From assembly GCA_025964575.1 (NCBI GenBank), contig JAOPYO010000196.1, positions 1 to 40,992 of the forward strand: a stretch of 40,992 nucleotides of DNA, read 5' to 3'. Origin of the DNA: Actinomycetes bacterium (GTDB lineage Bacteria; Actinomycetota; Actinomycetes; Streptosporangiales; Streptosporangiaceae). Positions 26,100 to 33,908 of the stretch are shown here, one piece after another. Numbering within the stretch: the first letter of the stretch is position 1; each line of letters starts with the position of its first letter. The notes under the pieces were generated by a model, which did no database searches, was not told the origin of the DNA, and saw only the letters and a list, made by a program, of their open reading frames with translations. The translations under genes were made by a program, and so were the position numbers.

Positions 26100-26127
26100 G
26101 CGCCTGATTCTAGCGCTACGACGTTCT

Positions 26128-26150
26128 ATGTATTGTCTAAGCACATACAT
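26128..26150. promoter_or_regulatory. Probable MarR operator
   Basis: ATGTAT (26128-26133) and ATACAT (26145-26150) flank TTGTCTAAGCACA, which is close to the TTGCNTAAGCAA-type half-site pair bound by many MarR proteins. It sits between the MarR gene and the divergent gene at 26270, so it could control both. Confidence 0.6.
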
Positions 26151-26269
26151 CGATCGAATAACAGAGCTCTGCCAACTATCCGAACTCGTGCCTGACGCGA
26201 GCGACGTTCACGATCTTCCCCTATGTTGTCCCGATTCGGTAATGAATAGGCGGAAATGGGTGGGATTGT

Positions 26270-27325
26270 ATGAGTGCGTCGGACGAGCCGCCGGAGGACC
26301 TCGTTTTCGATGAGGCCTTCGTGGCCGCGGCCAGCGTCAAAGAGCCGTCGGCGAAGGAACGGAAGGGCAATCTGTTCACCCGCAGGCTCGCGGAGCGGCG
26401 CCGGCGCAAGGCGATGATCAAGCAGTGGCGGGCCCCGCAGGTGCGCAGAAGTCGCAGGCCCGGCGCGCGGACCATCACCGTCCTCCTCGTCGTGGGGCTG
26501 GTGGCACTGGCCGCGGTGCTGGCCCAGACGGACCCGTTGGACCTGAGGCCGGGGCACTCGCCCGACACCATTCCGGTGACCCTGACGCCCGTTCCCGACC
26601 TCTCCACCGCGCCCAGTGACCACCTGCCTCAATCCGGTGACCCGTTCACGGGCTCGCCCGCCGTGTCGTACGCCAATGGCGCGGCGGGCATCACCTTCCC
26701 CGCAGCCAAGGCGACGGCGGGCTTCTCCAAGAAGGACGTCCAGCTCCTGTTCTCGAAGACCCGTGCGCTGCTGATGGCCTCACACCTGAATCCCAAGACC
26801 TTGTTCAACGGTGGCACGGACGCGTTCGCCGGGCAGCTCGACCCGGACCAGGGCAAGGTCTTCACCCGCGGCCTCCAGAGCCGGGACCCGGAGAAGAACC
26901 TGCGGTCCTGGCTGATGAGCTTCGCGCCGAAGTCCTCTGAGCTCACCGGATCGGTCATCAAGGTGCACGGCGAAACGACGCTCTCCGAGGCGACCCGGCA
27001 GGGACGCCGCGGCGCACTGGCGAAGGTGAACTACATCTTCGTCTACCCGGTGCACCGGCCAGGCCGGCCTGACACCTCGGTCCGGGTCATCGCCCACCTC
27101 AGGGGAGAGGTGTTCCACTCCCGGGACGAGCGTGGTGAGTGGACCTGGATCTACCGTTGGGGATCTTCCAACGCCAATGCCCGATGCGATGTCGAGGACC
27201 ACTACGTACACCCGTTCTACGAGGACTCGCAGCCGGACCTGACAGCGCGCACCGGCGCACCTGTCGACCCGTACGACCTGAACGAGGACCCCGGCACGGA
27301 CTGTCAGACCGTGAGCCGCACCTGA
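26270..27325 (+). CDS. Single-pass membrane-anchored extracytoplasmic protein
   Basis: 351 residues. A 65-residue, highly charged cytoplasmic segment (RRLAERRRRKAMIKQWR) precedes one membrane helix (about 67-86, TITVLLVVGLVALAAVLAQ) and a 260-residue outer domain. That domain starts with a Pro/Thr-rich stalk and includes FSKTRALLMASHLNPKTLFN, a basic KVNYIFVYPVH strand and WTWIYRWGSSNANARC. Two cysteines near the end (ARCDVEDHY and GTDCQT) may form a disulfide. It resembles unnamed conserved actinobacterial proteins; I give no function. Its stop codon abuts the rsgA stop with no gap. Confidence 0.7.
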   Translation: MSASDEPPEDLVFDEAFVAAASVKEPSAKERKGNLFTRRLAERRRRKAMIKQWRAPQVRRSRRPGARTITVLLVVGLVALAAVLAQTDPLDLRPGHSPDTIPVTLTPVPDLSTAPSDHLPQSGDPFTGSPAVSYANGAAGITFPAAKATAGFSKKDVQLLFSKTRALLMASHLNPKTLFNGGTDAFAGQLDPDQGKVFTRGLQSRDPEKNLRSWLMSFAPKSSELTGSVIKVHGETTLSEATRQGRRGALAKVNYIFVYPVHRPGRPDTSVRVIAHLRGEVFHSRDERGEWTWIYRWGSSNANARCDVEDHYVHPFYEDSQPDLTARTGAPVDPYDLNEDPGTDCQTVSRT

Positions 27326-28321
27326 TCAGGCATCGTCGGACTCCTCGCGGGCCGTGAGCAGACGGCGCAGGGAGTCGAGCCGGGCGTCGTCGGCGTGGCC
27401 GGCCGCGACCCAGGCGTCGAGCGCGCAGTCGGGCTGCAGATGAGTGCAGCCGCGCGGGCATTCGGCCGCGCCCTCGGCCAGGTCGGGGAAGTATCCGACC
27501 AGGTCCGCAGGGTCCACGTGCGCCAGCCCGAAGCTGCGCACCCCCGGAGTGTCGATGATCCAGCCGCCGTCCGGCAGCGCCAGCGCGATCGCCGAGGAGG
27601 AGGTGTGCCGGCCCCGCCCGGTCACCGCGTTGACATGGCTGACCGCCCGTCCCGCGTCCGGGACGAGCACGTTGACCAGCGTGGACTTGCCCACCCCTGA
27701 GTGGCCGACGAGCACACTCATCGTGCCGGTGAGCCGCTCCCGCAGGCCGTCCAGCGCACCGCCGCGCTCGGTGACGACGTAGGGGACGCCCATCGGGGCG
27801 TACGCCGCCAGCAGGTCGTCCGGTGAGGCCAGGTCGGCCTTGGTCAGGCAGAGCAGCGGCTCGAGACCGGCGTCGTATGCGGCGACCAGGCAACGGTCGA
27901 TCATCCGGGGCCGCGGCTCCGGGTCGGCCAGCGCCGTCACGATCACCAGCTGGTCGGCGTTGGAGACGAGGATCCGCTCGACCGGATCGGTGTCGTCGGC
28001 GGTACGGCGAAGGGTGGAGGTGCGCGGTTCCACCCGTACGACCCTGGCAAGGGCGTCGGGCTCCCCGGAGACGTCGCCCACGAGCGCGACCCGGTCGCCG
28101 ACCACCACCCCCTTGCGGCCCAGCTCGCGGGCGCGCATCGCGGTGACCATCACCCCGTCCACCAGGCAGCGGTAACGCCCCCGGTCGACGGCGGTCACGA
28201 AGCCGGCGATGGCGCCCTCGTGCGCAGGCCGATTACGCGTACGCGGCCGTGAACCACGGCGCCCGGGCCGCACCCGGACGTCGTCTTCATCAAGGCGCTT
28301 CCAATCACGAGCCTTCGCCAC
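27326..28321 (-). CDS. rsgA: Ribosome small-subunit GTPase RsgA
   Basis: 331 residues from GTG 28321, chosen because AGGGGA lies 7 nt upstream and the product then starts MAKARDWKRLDEDDVRVRPG, close to the usual RsgA N-terminus. An OB-fold (about 50-110) is followed by a circularly permuted GTPase: G4 LTKAD comes before G1 GHSGVGKST and G3 DTPGVRSFG. The C-terminal zinc knuckle is CPRGCTHLQPDC. RsgA helps late maturation of the 30S subunit. It is the second gene of an aroA-rsgA pair, with a 12-bp gap. Confidence 0.95.
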   Translation of the reverse strand: MAKARDWKRLDEDDVRVRPGRRGSRPRTRNRPAHEGAIAGFVTAVDRGRYRCLVDGVMVTAMRARELGRKGVVVGDRVALVGDVSGEPDALARVVRVEPRTSTLRRTADDTDPVERILVSNADQLVIVTALADPEPRPRMIDRCLVAAYDAGLEPLLCLTKADLASPDDLLAAYAPMGVPYVVTERGGALDGLRERLTGTMSVLVGHSGVGKSTLVNVLVPDAGRAVSHVNAVTGRGRHTSSSAIALALPDGGWIIDTPGVRSFGLAHVDPADLVGYFPDLAEGAAECPRGCTHLQPDCALDAWVAAGHADDARLDSLRRLLTAREESDDA

Positions 28322-28332
28322 GACCCGTCCCC

Positions 28333-29607
28333 TTACGCGCCGGCCAGCATGCCGGTCCACAGTTCGGTGAACTCTGGCATGGTCTTGCCCACCGTGGCCA
28401 CGTTCTCCACCTCGATCCCCGGAACGGCAAGGCCCAGGGTCGCCCCGGCCATCACCATCCGGTGGTCGTGGTAGGTGTGGAACACCCCGCCACGCAGCGG
28501 GCGCGGCCGGATCTCCAGCCCGTCCTCGAGCTCACGGGCATCCCCGCCGAGCGCGTTGATCTCCGCGACCAGCGCGGCCAGCCGGTCGGTCTCATGGCCG
28601 CGCATATGGGCGATCCCGGTCAGCCGCGACGGGCCGTCGGCGATGGCGGCGAGCGCGGCGATGACACAGGTGAGCTCGTTGACGTCGCCCAGGTCGACGT
28701 CGATGCCGTGGATGACGCCACCCCCCTGGACGGTGAACCCGTTGTGATCGTACGAGACCGTACCGCCGAGCGCGGGCACCAGCTCGCGCAGTCCGTCGCC
28801 GGGCTGCGTCGTCTCGGCCGGCCAGTCGCGCACGGTCACCCGGCCACCCGTCACCAGCGCGGCGGCCACGAACGGCGCGGCGTTGGACAGGTCGGGTTCG
28901 ATGGGCGACTCGCCGCCCTTGATCCGCCCAGGCGCCACCCGCCAGGTGTTGTCACCGGCCTCGACCGTGGCGCCGGCCGCGCGCAGCATCCCGACGGTCA
29001 TCGCGATGTGCGGGGCCGAGGGGACCTTCGATCCCTCGTGCCGGACCTCGATGCCCTTGTCGAAGCGCGGGGCGGCCAGCAGCAGGCCCGACAGCAGCTG
29101 GGACGACCCGGACGCGTCGATCGTGACCATTCCTCCCGTCACCGCGCCACGGGCCCGCACAGTGAAGGGCAGACCGCCGCGGCCGCCGTCATCGATCTCC
29201 ACGCCCAGGGCGCGCAGAGCGGTGAGCAGTGGCCGCATCGGGCGTTCCCGGGCACGCGGATCACCGTCGAACGAGACCTCGCCGTCGGCCAGCGCCGCCA
29301 CCGGCGGGAGGAACCGCATGACCGTGCCCGCGAGGCCGACATCGACCCGGGCCGGGCCGTGGAGATCGCCGGGCAGGACGTGCCAGTCCTCACCGCCCTC
29401 GCTGACCGGTGTACCGAGCGTACGGAGCGCCTCGGCCATCAGCAGGGTGTCGCGGCTGCGCAGTGGGCGCTTGATCACGGTGGGGCCCGTGGCCAGCGCG
29501 GCCAGGATCAGGGCCCGATTGGTCATCGACTTGGAGCCGGGCAGCGCGACGGTGGCGTCGACAGGGCCCTCGGCGGTGGGAGCTGACCAGGAGGCGGCGG
29601 ATTCCAT
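28333..29607 (-). CDS. aroA: 3-phosphoshikimate 1-carboxyvinyltransferase (EPSP synthase)
   Basis: 424 residues, typical length. Substrate-binding motifs are intact: [17 protein letters not shown] near residue 22, [26 protein letters not shown] and [16 protein letters not shown]. The C-terminal half has [18 protein letters not shown] and [15 protein letters not shown]. It makes EPSP from shikimate-3-phosphate and phosphoenolpyruvate in the chorismate pathway. [11 protein letters not shown] has Met where many enzymes have Ile or Val. No Shine-Dalgarno sequence precedes the ATG, so a leaderless start is possible. Confidence 0.95.
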   Translation of the reverse strand: MESAASWSAPTAEGPVDATVALPGSKSMTNRALILAALATGPTVIKRPLRSRDTLLMAEALRTLGTPVSEGGEDWHVLPGDLHGPARVDVGLAGTVMRFLPPVAALADGEVSFDGDPRARERPMRPLLTALRALGVEIDDGGRGGLPFTVRARGAVTGGMVTIDASGSSQLLSGLLLAAPRFDKGIEVRHEGSKVPSAPHIAMTVGMLRAAGATVEAGDNTWRVAPGRIKGGESPIEPDLSNAAPFVAAALVTGGRVTVRDWPAETTQPGDGLRELVPALGGTVSYDHNGFTVQGGGVIHGIDVDLGDVNELTCVIAALAAIADGPSRLTGIAHMRGHETDRLAALVAEINALGGDARELEDGLEIRPRPLRGGVFHTYHDHRMVMAGATLGLAVPGIEVENVATVGKTMPEFTELWTGMLAGA

Positions 29608-29676
29608 GTACGGCAGGTTACCGGCATGCCGCGTTCTTCCTGGTCGGCAGGCAAGATCATGACCACGCTTCGGACA

Positions 29677-29707
29677 TATGCCGGTAGATCAGCGGCGGCC
29701 CGGCATA
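29677..29707. promoter_or_regulatory. Inverted repeat in aroA-cydA intergenic region
   Basis: TATGCCGG (29677-29684) and CCGGCATA (29700-29707) are perfect 8-bp arms. The site lies in the 189-bp divergent gap, about 90 bp upstream of the cydA start, a plausible promoter-proximal operator for the oxidase operon. It does not look like a Rex site (TTGTGNNNNNNCACAA). Confidence 0.4.
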
Positions 29708-29796
29708 ACACGGGTCTACGGTCGCTGACAGCGCGTGTTTCCGGTAAAGCCGCCGGGGGATCTTGGAAACATCGTTGCTTTCGGGGGGAGGCGACC

Positions 29797-31188
29797 GTGG
29801 ACGCGTTACTTCTCGCGCGCCTTCAGTTCGGCATCACGACTCTTTATCACTTCCTGTTCGTGCCGGTCACGATCGGGCTGTCGCTGTTGGTCGCGATCCT
29901 GCAGACCGCATGGTTCCGGACGAACAAGACCCACTATCTGCGAGCCACCAAATTCTGGGGAAAGCTACTCCTCATCAACCTGGCCATGGGGGTTGTGACC
30001 GGCATTGTGCAGGAATTCCAGTTCGGTATGAACTGGAGCGATTATTCGCGGTTCGTGGGTGACATCTTCGGGGCGCCGCTGGCCCTCGAGGCGCTGGTCG
30101 CGTTCTTCCTGGAGTCCACCTTCATCGGGCTGTGGATCTTCGGTTGGGACAAACTGTCCCGCCCGATCCACCTTGCCTGCATATGGGCTGTGGCCGTCGG
30201 CTCGATGGTGTCGGCCTACTTCATCCTGGCCGCCAATTCGTTCATGCAGTGGCCCGTCGGCTTCACCTTCAACAGGGCCGCCAACCGGGCCGAGCTGACC
30301 GACTTCCCGGCCGTGCTGACCAACAAGGTCCTGATGATGACGTTTCCGCACACCATCTTCGCCTGCTGGGCGACGGGCGGGATGCTGATGATCGGGGTCT
30401 CCGCCTGGCATCTGTCCCGCTCGAAGGCCATCGAGGTGTTCCGCCCATCGCTTCGACTAGGTCTGGTCACGGCGCTGATCGGCACCGTTGGGTTCTTCAT
30501 CTCCGGGGACACCCTCGGCAAGGTCATGACCGAGACCCAGCCGATGAAGATGGCCGCCGCCGAGGCGTTGTACGAGACGCAACAGCCCGCGTCCTTCTCG
30601 CTCTTCACGATCGGCACCCTGGACGGGACGAAGCCGATCTACTCGTTGGAGGTCCCCCGACTGCTGTCGTTCCTGGCCACGGCGAGCTTCAACGGCAAGG
30701 TCCAGGGCATCAACGATCTTCAGCGGGAGTATCAGACCGCCTTCGGGCCGGGGAACTACCGGCCGTACATCCCCATCACCTACTGGGGCTTCCGCCTCAT
30801 GGTCGGCGCGGGCCTGCTCATCGGCATCATCGCGCTGGCCGGACTGTGGCTGACCCGGCGCGGCCGGTTGCCGTCCCACCCGTGGATCTGGCGGACCGCG
30901 GTGCTGGCCATCATTCTTCCGTTCCTCGCCACCTCGACCGGCTGGATCTTCACCGAGATGGGCCGACAGCCCTGGCTGGTCTTCAGCCAGCTCAAAACGG
31001 TCAACGGAGTCTCACCGTCGGTCGGCCACGGCACCGTACTCACGTCGCTGGTGGTGTTCACGGTCCTGTACGGATTGCTCGCGCTCATCGAGCTCGGGCT
31101 GATGCTCAGATACGCCAGGTCCAGTCCGCCCGAGGCCCCCGGTCCCGGCCCGTCCGGCGACGACCAGCCACTCGCTTTCGCTTACTGA
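29797..31188 (+). CDS. cydA: Cytochrome bd oxidase subunit I
   Basis: 463 residues from GTG 29797, with GGGGGGAGG upstream. Nine membrane segments are expected. Heme ligands and quinol-site landmarks are visible: His18 in TLYHFLFVPVTIG, a His in MMTFPHTIFACWATGG, and the GRQPW motif (FTEMGRQPWLVF), where the Met is the b558 ligand. The Q-loop is of the short type. It oxidises menaquinol and reduces oxygen with high affinity. It heads a four-gene operon, cydA-cydB-cydD-cydC, with gaps of 10, 7 and -4 bp. Confidence 0.96.
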   Translation: MDALLLARLQFGITTLYHFLFVPVTIGLSLLVAILQTAWFRTNKTHYLRATKFWGKLLLINLAMGVVTGIVQEFQFGMNWSDYSRFVGDIFGAPLALEALVAFFLESTFIGLWIFGWDKLSRPIHLACIWAVAVGSMVSAYFILAANSFMQWPVGFTFNRAANRAELTDFPAVLTNKVLMMTFPHTIFACWATGGMLMIGVSAWHLSRSKAIEVFRPSLRLGLVTALIGTVGFFISGDTLGKVMTETQPMKMAAAEALYETQQPASFSLFTIGTLDGTKPIYSLEVPRLLSFLATASFNGKVQGINDLQREYQTAFGPGNYRPYIPITYWGFRLMVGAGLLIGIIALAGLWLTRRGRLPSHPWIWRTAVLAIILPFLATSTGWIFTEMGRQPWLVFSQLKTVNGVSPSVGHGTVLTSLVVFTVLYGLLALIELGLMLRYARSSPPEAPGPGPSGDDQPLAFAY

Positions 31189-31198
31189 CGGGGGCCTG

Positions 31199-32227
31199 AT
31201 GCATCTGTACAACCTGTGGTTCGTGGCGATCGCCGTGTTGTGGGTCGGCTACTTCTTCCTGGAGGGATTCGACTTCGGCGTCGGCATCCTGACCCGGGTG
31301 CTCGCGAAGAGCGACACCGAGCGCCGGGTGCTGATCAACACGATCGGCCCGGTCTGGGACGGCAACGAGGTCTGGCTGATCACTGCGGCCGGCGCGACGT
31401 TCGCCGCGTTCCCGGAGTGGTACGCCTCGTTGTTCAGCGGCTTCTATCTGCCGCTGCTGCTGATCCTGCTGGCGCTGATCGTACGAGGGGTGGCGTTCGA
31501 GTATCGCGGCACGGGCGACACCGACCAGTGGCGGCAGCGGTGGGATCTCGCCATCTTCTGGGGCTCGCTGATCCCGGCCGTCCTGTGGGGCTTGGTGTTC
31601 GCCAACATCGTGCGCGGGATGAAACTCGACGCCCGCCACCTCTACGTCGGTTCGTTGTTCGACCTGCTCAATCCGTACGCCCTGCTCGGCGGGCTTGTCA
31701 CGCTGGGCCTGTTCCTCGTGCACGGCTCGGTGTTCCTCGCGCTGAAGACCACCGGTGACCTCCGCGTTCGCGCCAACAGACTGGCCGCCCGCATGGGCCC
31801 GGTGGTCGCCGTCCTGACCGTGATCTTCCTTGGCATCTTGGCCGAACACGCGGGAAGGGGTCTCGGGCTGGTCGCGATGATCGTCCTCGCGGTGCTCGCC
31901 GTGGGCTGCTTCGGCGCCGCGCTGGGCGCCAACCGGGTGGGCCGCGAAGGTTGGGCGTTCGCGCTCTCCGGAGCGACCATCGTGCTGGGCGTGACCGCGC
32001 TGTTCGTCGCCCTCTACCCGAACGTGCTGCCGTCCACTCTCAACGACTCCTACAGCCTGACCGTGCGGAACGCGGCGTCCACACCCAAGGCGCTGGGGGT
32101 CATGACCTGGGCCGCCGCCATCTTCCTGCCGCTGGTGCTGGCCTACCAGGCCTGGACGTACTGGGTCTTCCGCAAACGCATCGGCGTCGAGCACATTCCC
32201 GCTCGCGTTCCAGCCCACACGACCTGA
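31199..32227 (+). CDS. cydB: Cytochrome bd oxidase subunit II
   Basis: 342 residues, typical. The conserved CydB features are present: an N-terminal FFLEGFDFGVG, GPVWDGNEVWLITAAGATFAAFP, and LLLILLALIVRGVAFEYR. About eight membrane helices can be counted. It starts 10 bp after cydA and ends 7 bp before cydD. It pairs with CydA to form the bd-type terminal oxidase. Confidence 0.95.
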   Translation: MHLYNLWFVAIAVLWVGYFFLEGFDFGVGILTRVLAKSDTERRVLINTIGPVWDGNEVWLITAAGATFAAFPEWYASLFSGFYLPLLLILLALIVRGVAFEYRGTGDTDQWRQRWDLAIFWGSLIPAVLWGLVFANIVRGMKLDARHLYVGSLFDLLNPYALLGGLVTLGLFLVHGSVFLALKTTGDLRVRANRLAARMGPVVAVLTVIFLGILAEHAGRGLGLVAMIVLAVLAVGCFGAALGANRVGREGWAFALSGATIVLGVTALFVALYPNVLPSTLNDSYSLTVRNAASTPKALGVMTWAAAIFLPLVLAYQAWTYWVFRKRIGVEHIPARVPAHTT

Positions 32228-32234
32228 GGCCGTC

Positions 32235-33908
32235 ATGACCCCTTCTTCAGGCATGCGGCTGGTCCGGCAAGCCCGGGCCACCGCGCCGTACCTAGCCGTC
32301 TGTGTCGTCTTGGGCGTGCTCGCCGCCGGCTGCGTGATCGCGCAGGCCTGGCTGCTCGCCCATGCCATCGCGGCTCAGACGATGTCACTCGTATCGGCGG
32401 TCGCGTTGGCAGGCGTCGTGACCGTACGGGCGCTGCTCGCCTGGGGTCAGGAGGCCGCCGCCACCCAGGCCTCCGCCGCGGTCAAGTCCGAGCTGCGTGC
32501 CCGGCTGCTGGCCCACGCCGTGGCGATCCGGCGGACCGTGGTTCCCCACGACCTCCGCTCGGGAGAGCTGGCGGCCCTGGCGACCCGGGGCATCGACGCC
32601 CTGGACCCGTACTTCGCCCGCTATCTCCCCCAACTGATCCTGGCCGCCATCATCCCGCCGGCCGTCGTCGCCGCCCTGCTCACCGCGGATCTCACCGTGG
32701 CGCTGATCGTGCTGGTGACCCTGCCGCTGATCCCGGTGTTCGGCGTGCTGATCGGGTCGTACGCGGCCGCCCGGACGAAGCGGCAATGGCGCACCCTCGA
32801 GTTGCTCGCCGGGCACTTCGTCGACGTCGTCGCCGGTCTGCCGACACTGAAGGTCTTCGGCCGGGCGCAGGCCCAAGCCCGGCAGATCGCGAACGTGACC
32901 GACCAGCACCGCAAGGCGTCAATGGGCGCGCTCCGAGTGGCGTTCTGCTCCGCGTTGGTGCTGGAACTCGCGGCCACGCTGTCGGTGGCCCTGGTCGCGG
33001 TCTCGGTTGGGCTCCGGCTGGTCTCCGGCTCGCTGACCTTCGAGACCGCGTTGTTCGTCCTCATCCTCGCGCCGGAGGCCTATCTCCCACTGCGTCAGAC
33101 GGGCGCCCACTTCCACGCCAGTCAGGAGGGTGTCGCCGCGGCAGACCAGATCTTCTCTTTGTTGGACAAGGGCGACCTGTCGGCCAACGGCGAGCTGTCG
33201 GCCAACGGCGAAGGAACCAGCCCTCCGGCTTCGGGTGGTGCGTTCGCACTTGATCAACGAATCCTGGTTGAGGATCTCGTGATCGCTTACGATGGGCGGC
33301 CGCCGATCGGGCCGGTCTCGCTGACCTTGGAGACCGGTCTGGTCACGGTGCTCGTCGGGCAGTCGGGCATCGGCAAGTCGAGTCTGTTGGCGGCCCTGCT
33401 CGGCTTCGTCACCCCGGCCTCCGGCCGCATTCTTCTCGGCACCACCCCGCTCGGAACGCCCGGAGACGCCTGGCGGCAGGGGATCGCCTGGGTGCCGCAG
33501 AACCCCTTCCTCTTCGCCGGGACGGTCGCTGACAACATCGCGCTCGCGGTGCCGGGCTCTCCGGCCTCTGCGGTGAGGAGAGCCGCCGAGGCGACCGGCG
33601 TCACCGGGTTCACGGCCCTCGACGCGCCCCTGGGCGAGAGCGGTGCCGGGCTGTCGCTGGGCCAGCGGCAGCGGGTCGCCCTGGCCCGCGCCGTGCTGCG
33701 CTGCGAACTGCTGGACATCGGGCTGTTGCTGCTCGACGAGCCGACCGCTCACCTCGATGTGCACACCGAACTCGAACTCGTCGAGACCATCCGGGCGCTG
33801 GTTCTTGGCCGCACCGCTCTGATCGCCACGCACCGGCTGGCGCTCCTCGGCCTCGCTCACCACACCGTACGTTTCGGTGCTCCACTTCCGGCAGCGGTCG
33901 TCGCATGA
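32235..33908 (+). CDS. cydD: CydD half of the CydDC thiol/heme ABC exporter
   Basis: 557 residues: a six-helix ABC membrane domain (about 1-310) and an ATPase with Walker A GQSGIGKSSLL, signature LSLGQRQRVALARAV and Walker B GLLLLDEPTAHLD. LSLGQ is a slight variant of LSGGQ. The linker (about 313-325) contains an 18-bp tandem duplication coding for LSANGE twice. CydDC exports cysteine/glutathione-type reductant needed for assembly of bd oxidase. Its stop overlaps the cydC ATG by 4 bp. Confidence 0.94.
   Translation: MTPSSGMRLVRQARATAPYLAVCVVLGVLAAGCVIAQAWLLAHAIAAQTMSLVSAVALAGVVTVRALLAWGQEAAATQASAAVKSELRARLLAHAVAIRRTVVPHDLRSGELAALATRGIDALDPYFARYLPQLILAAIIPPAVVAALLTADLTVALIVLVTLPLIPVFGVLIGSYAAARTKRQWRTLELLAGHFVDVVAGLPTLKVFGRAQAQARQIANVTDQHRKASMGALRVAFCSALVLELAATLSVALVAVSVGLRLVSGSLTFETALFVLILAPEAYLPLRQTGAHFHASQEGVAAADQIFSLLDKGDLSANGELSANGEGTSPPASGGAFALDQRILVEDLVIAYDGRPPIGPVSLTLETGLVTVLVGQSGIGKSSLLAALLGFVTPASGRILLGTTPLGTPGDAWRQGIAWVPQNPFLFAGTVADNIALAVPGSPASAVRRAAEATGVTGFTALDAPLGESGAGLSLGQRQRVALARAVLRCELLDIGLLLLDEPTAHLDVHTELELVETIRALVLGRTALIATHRLALLGLAHHTVRFGAPLPAAVVA
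33177..33211 (+). repeat. 18-bp tandem duplication in cydD linker
   Basis: CTGTCGGCCAACGGCGA occurs at 33177-33193 and again at 33195-33211 (period 18 bp), coding for LSANGE twice. It lies in the linker between the membrane and ATPase domains, where length is tolerated. Confidence 0.85.

Noticed and set aside
31106..32368. Minus-strand 420-codon frame over cydB
   Set aside because: Low-complexity His/Gln/Arg/Gly-rich antisense of a clear cydB gene.
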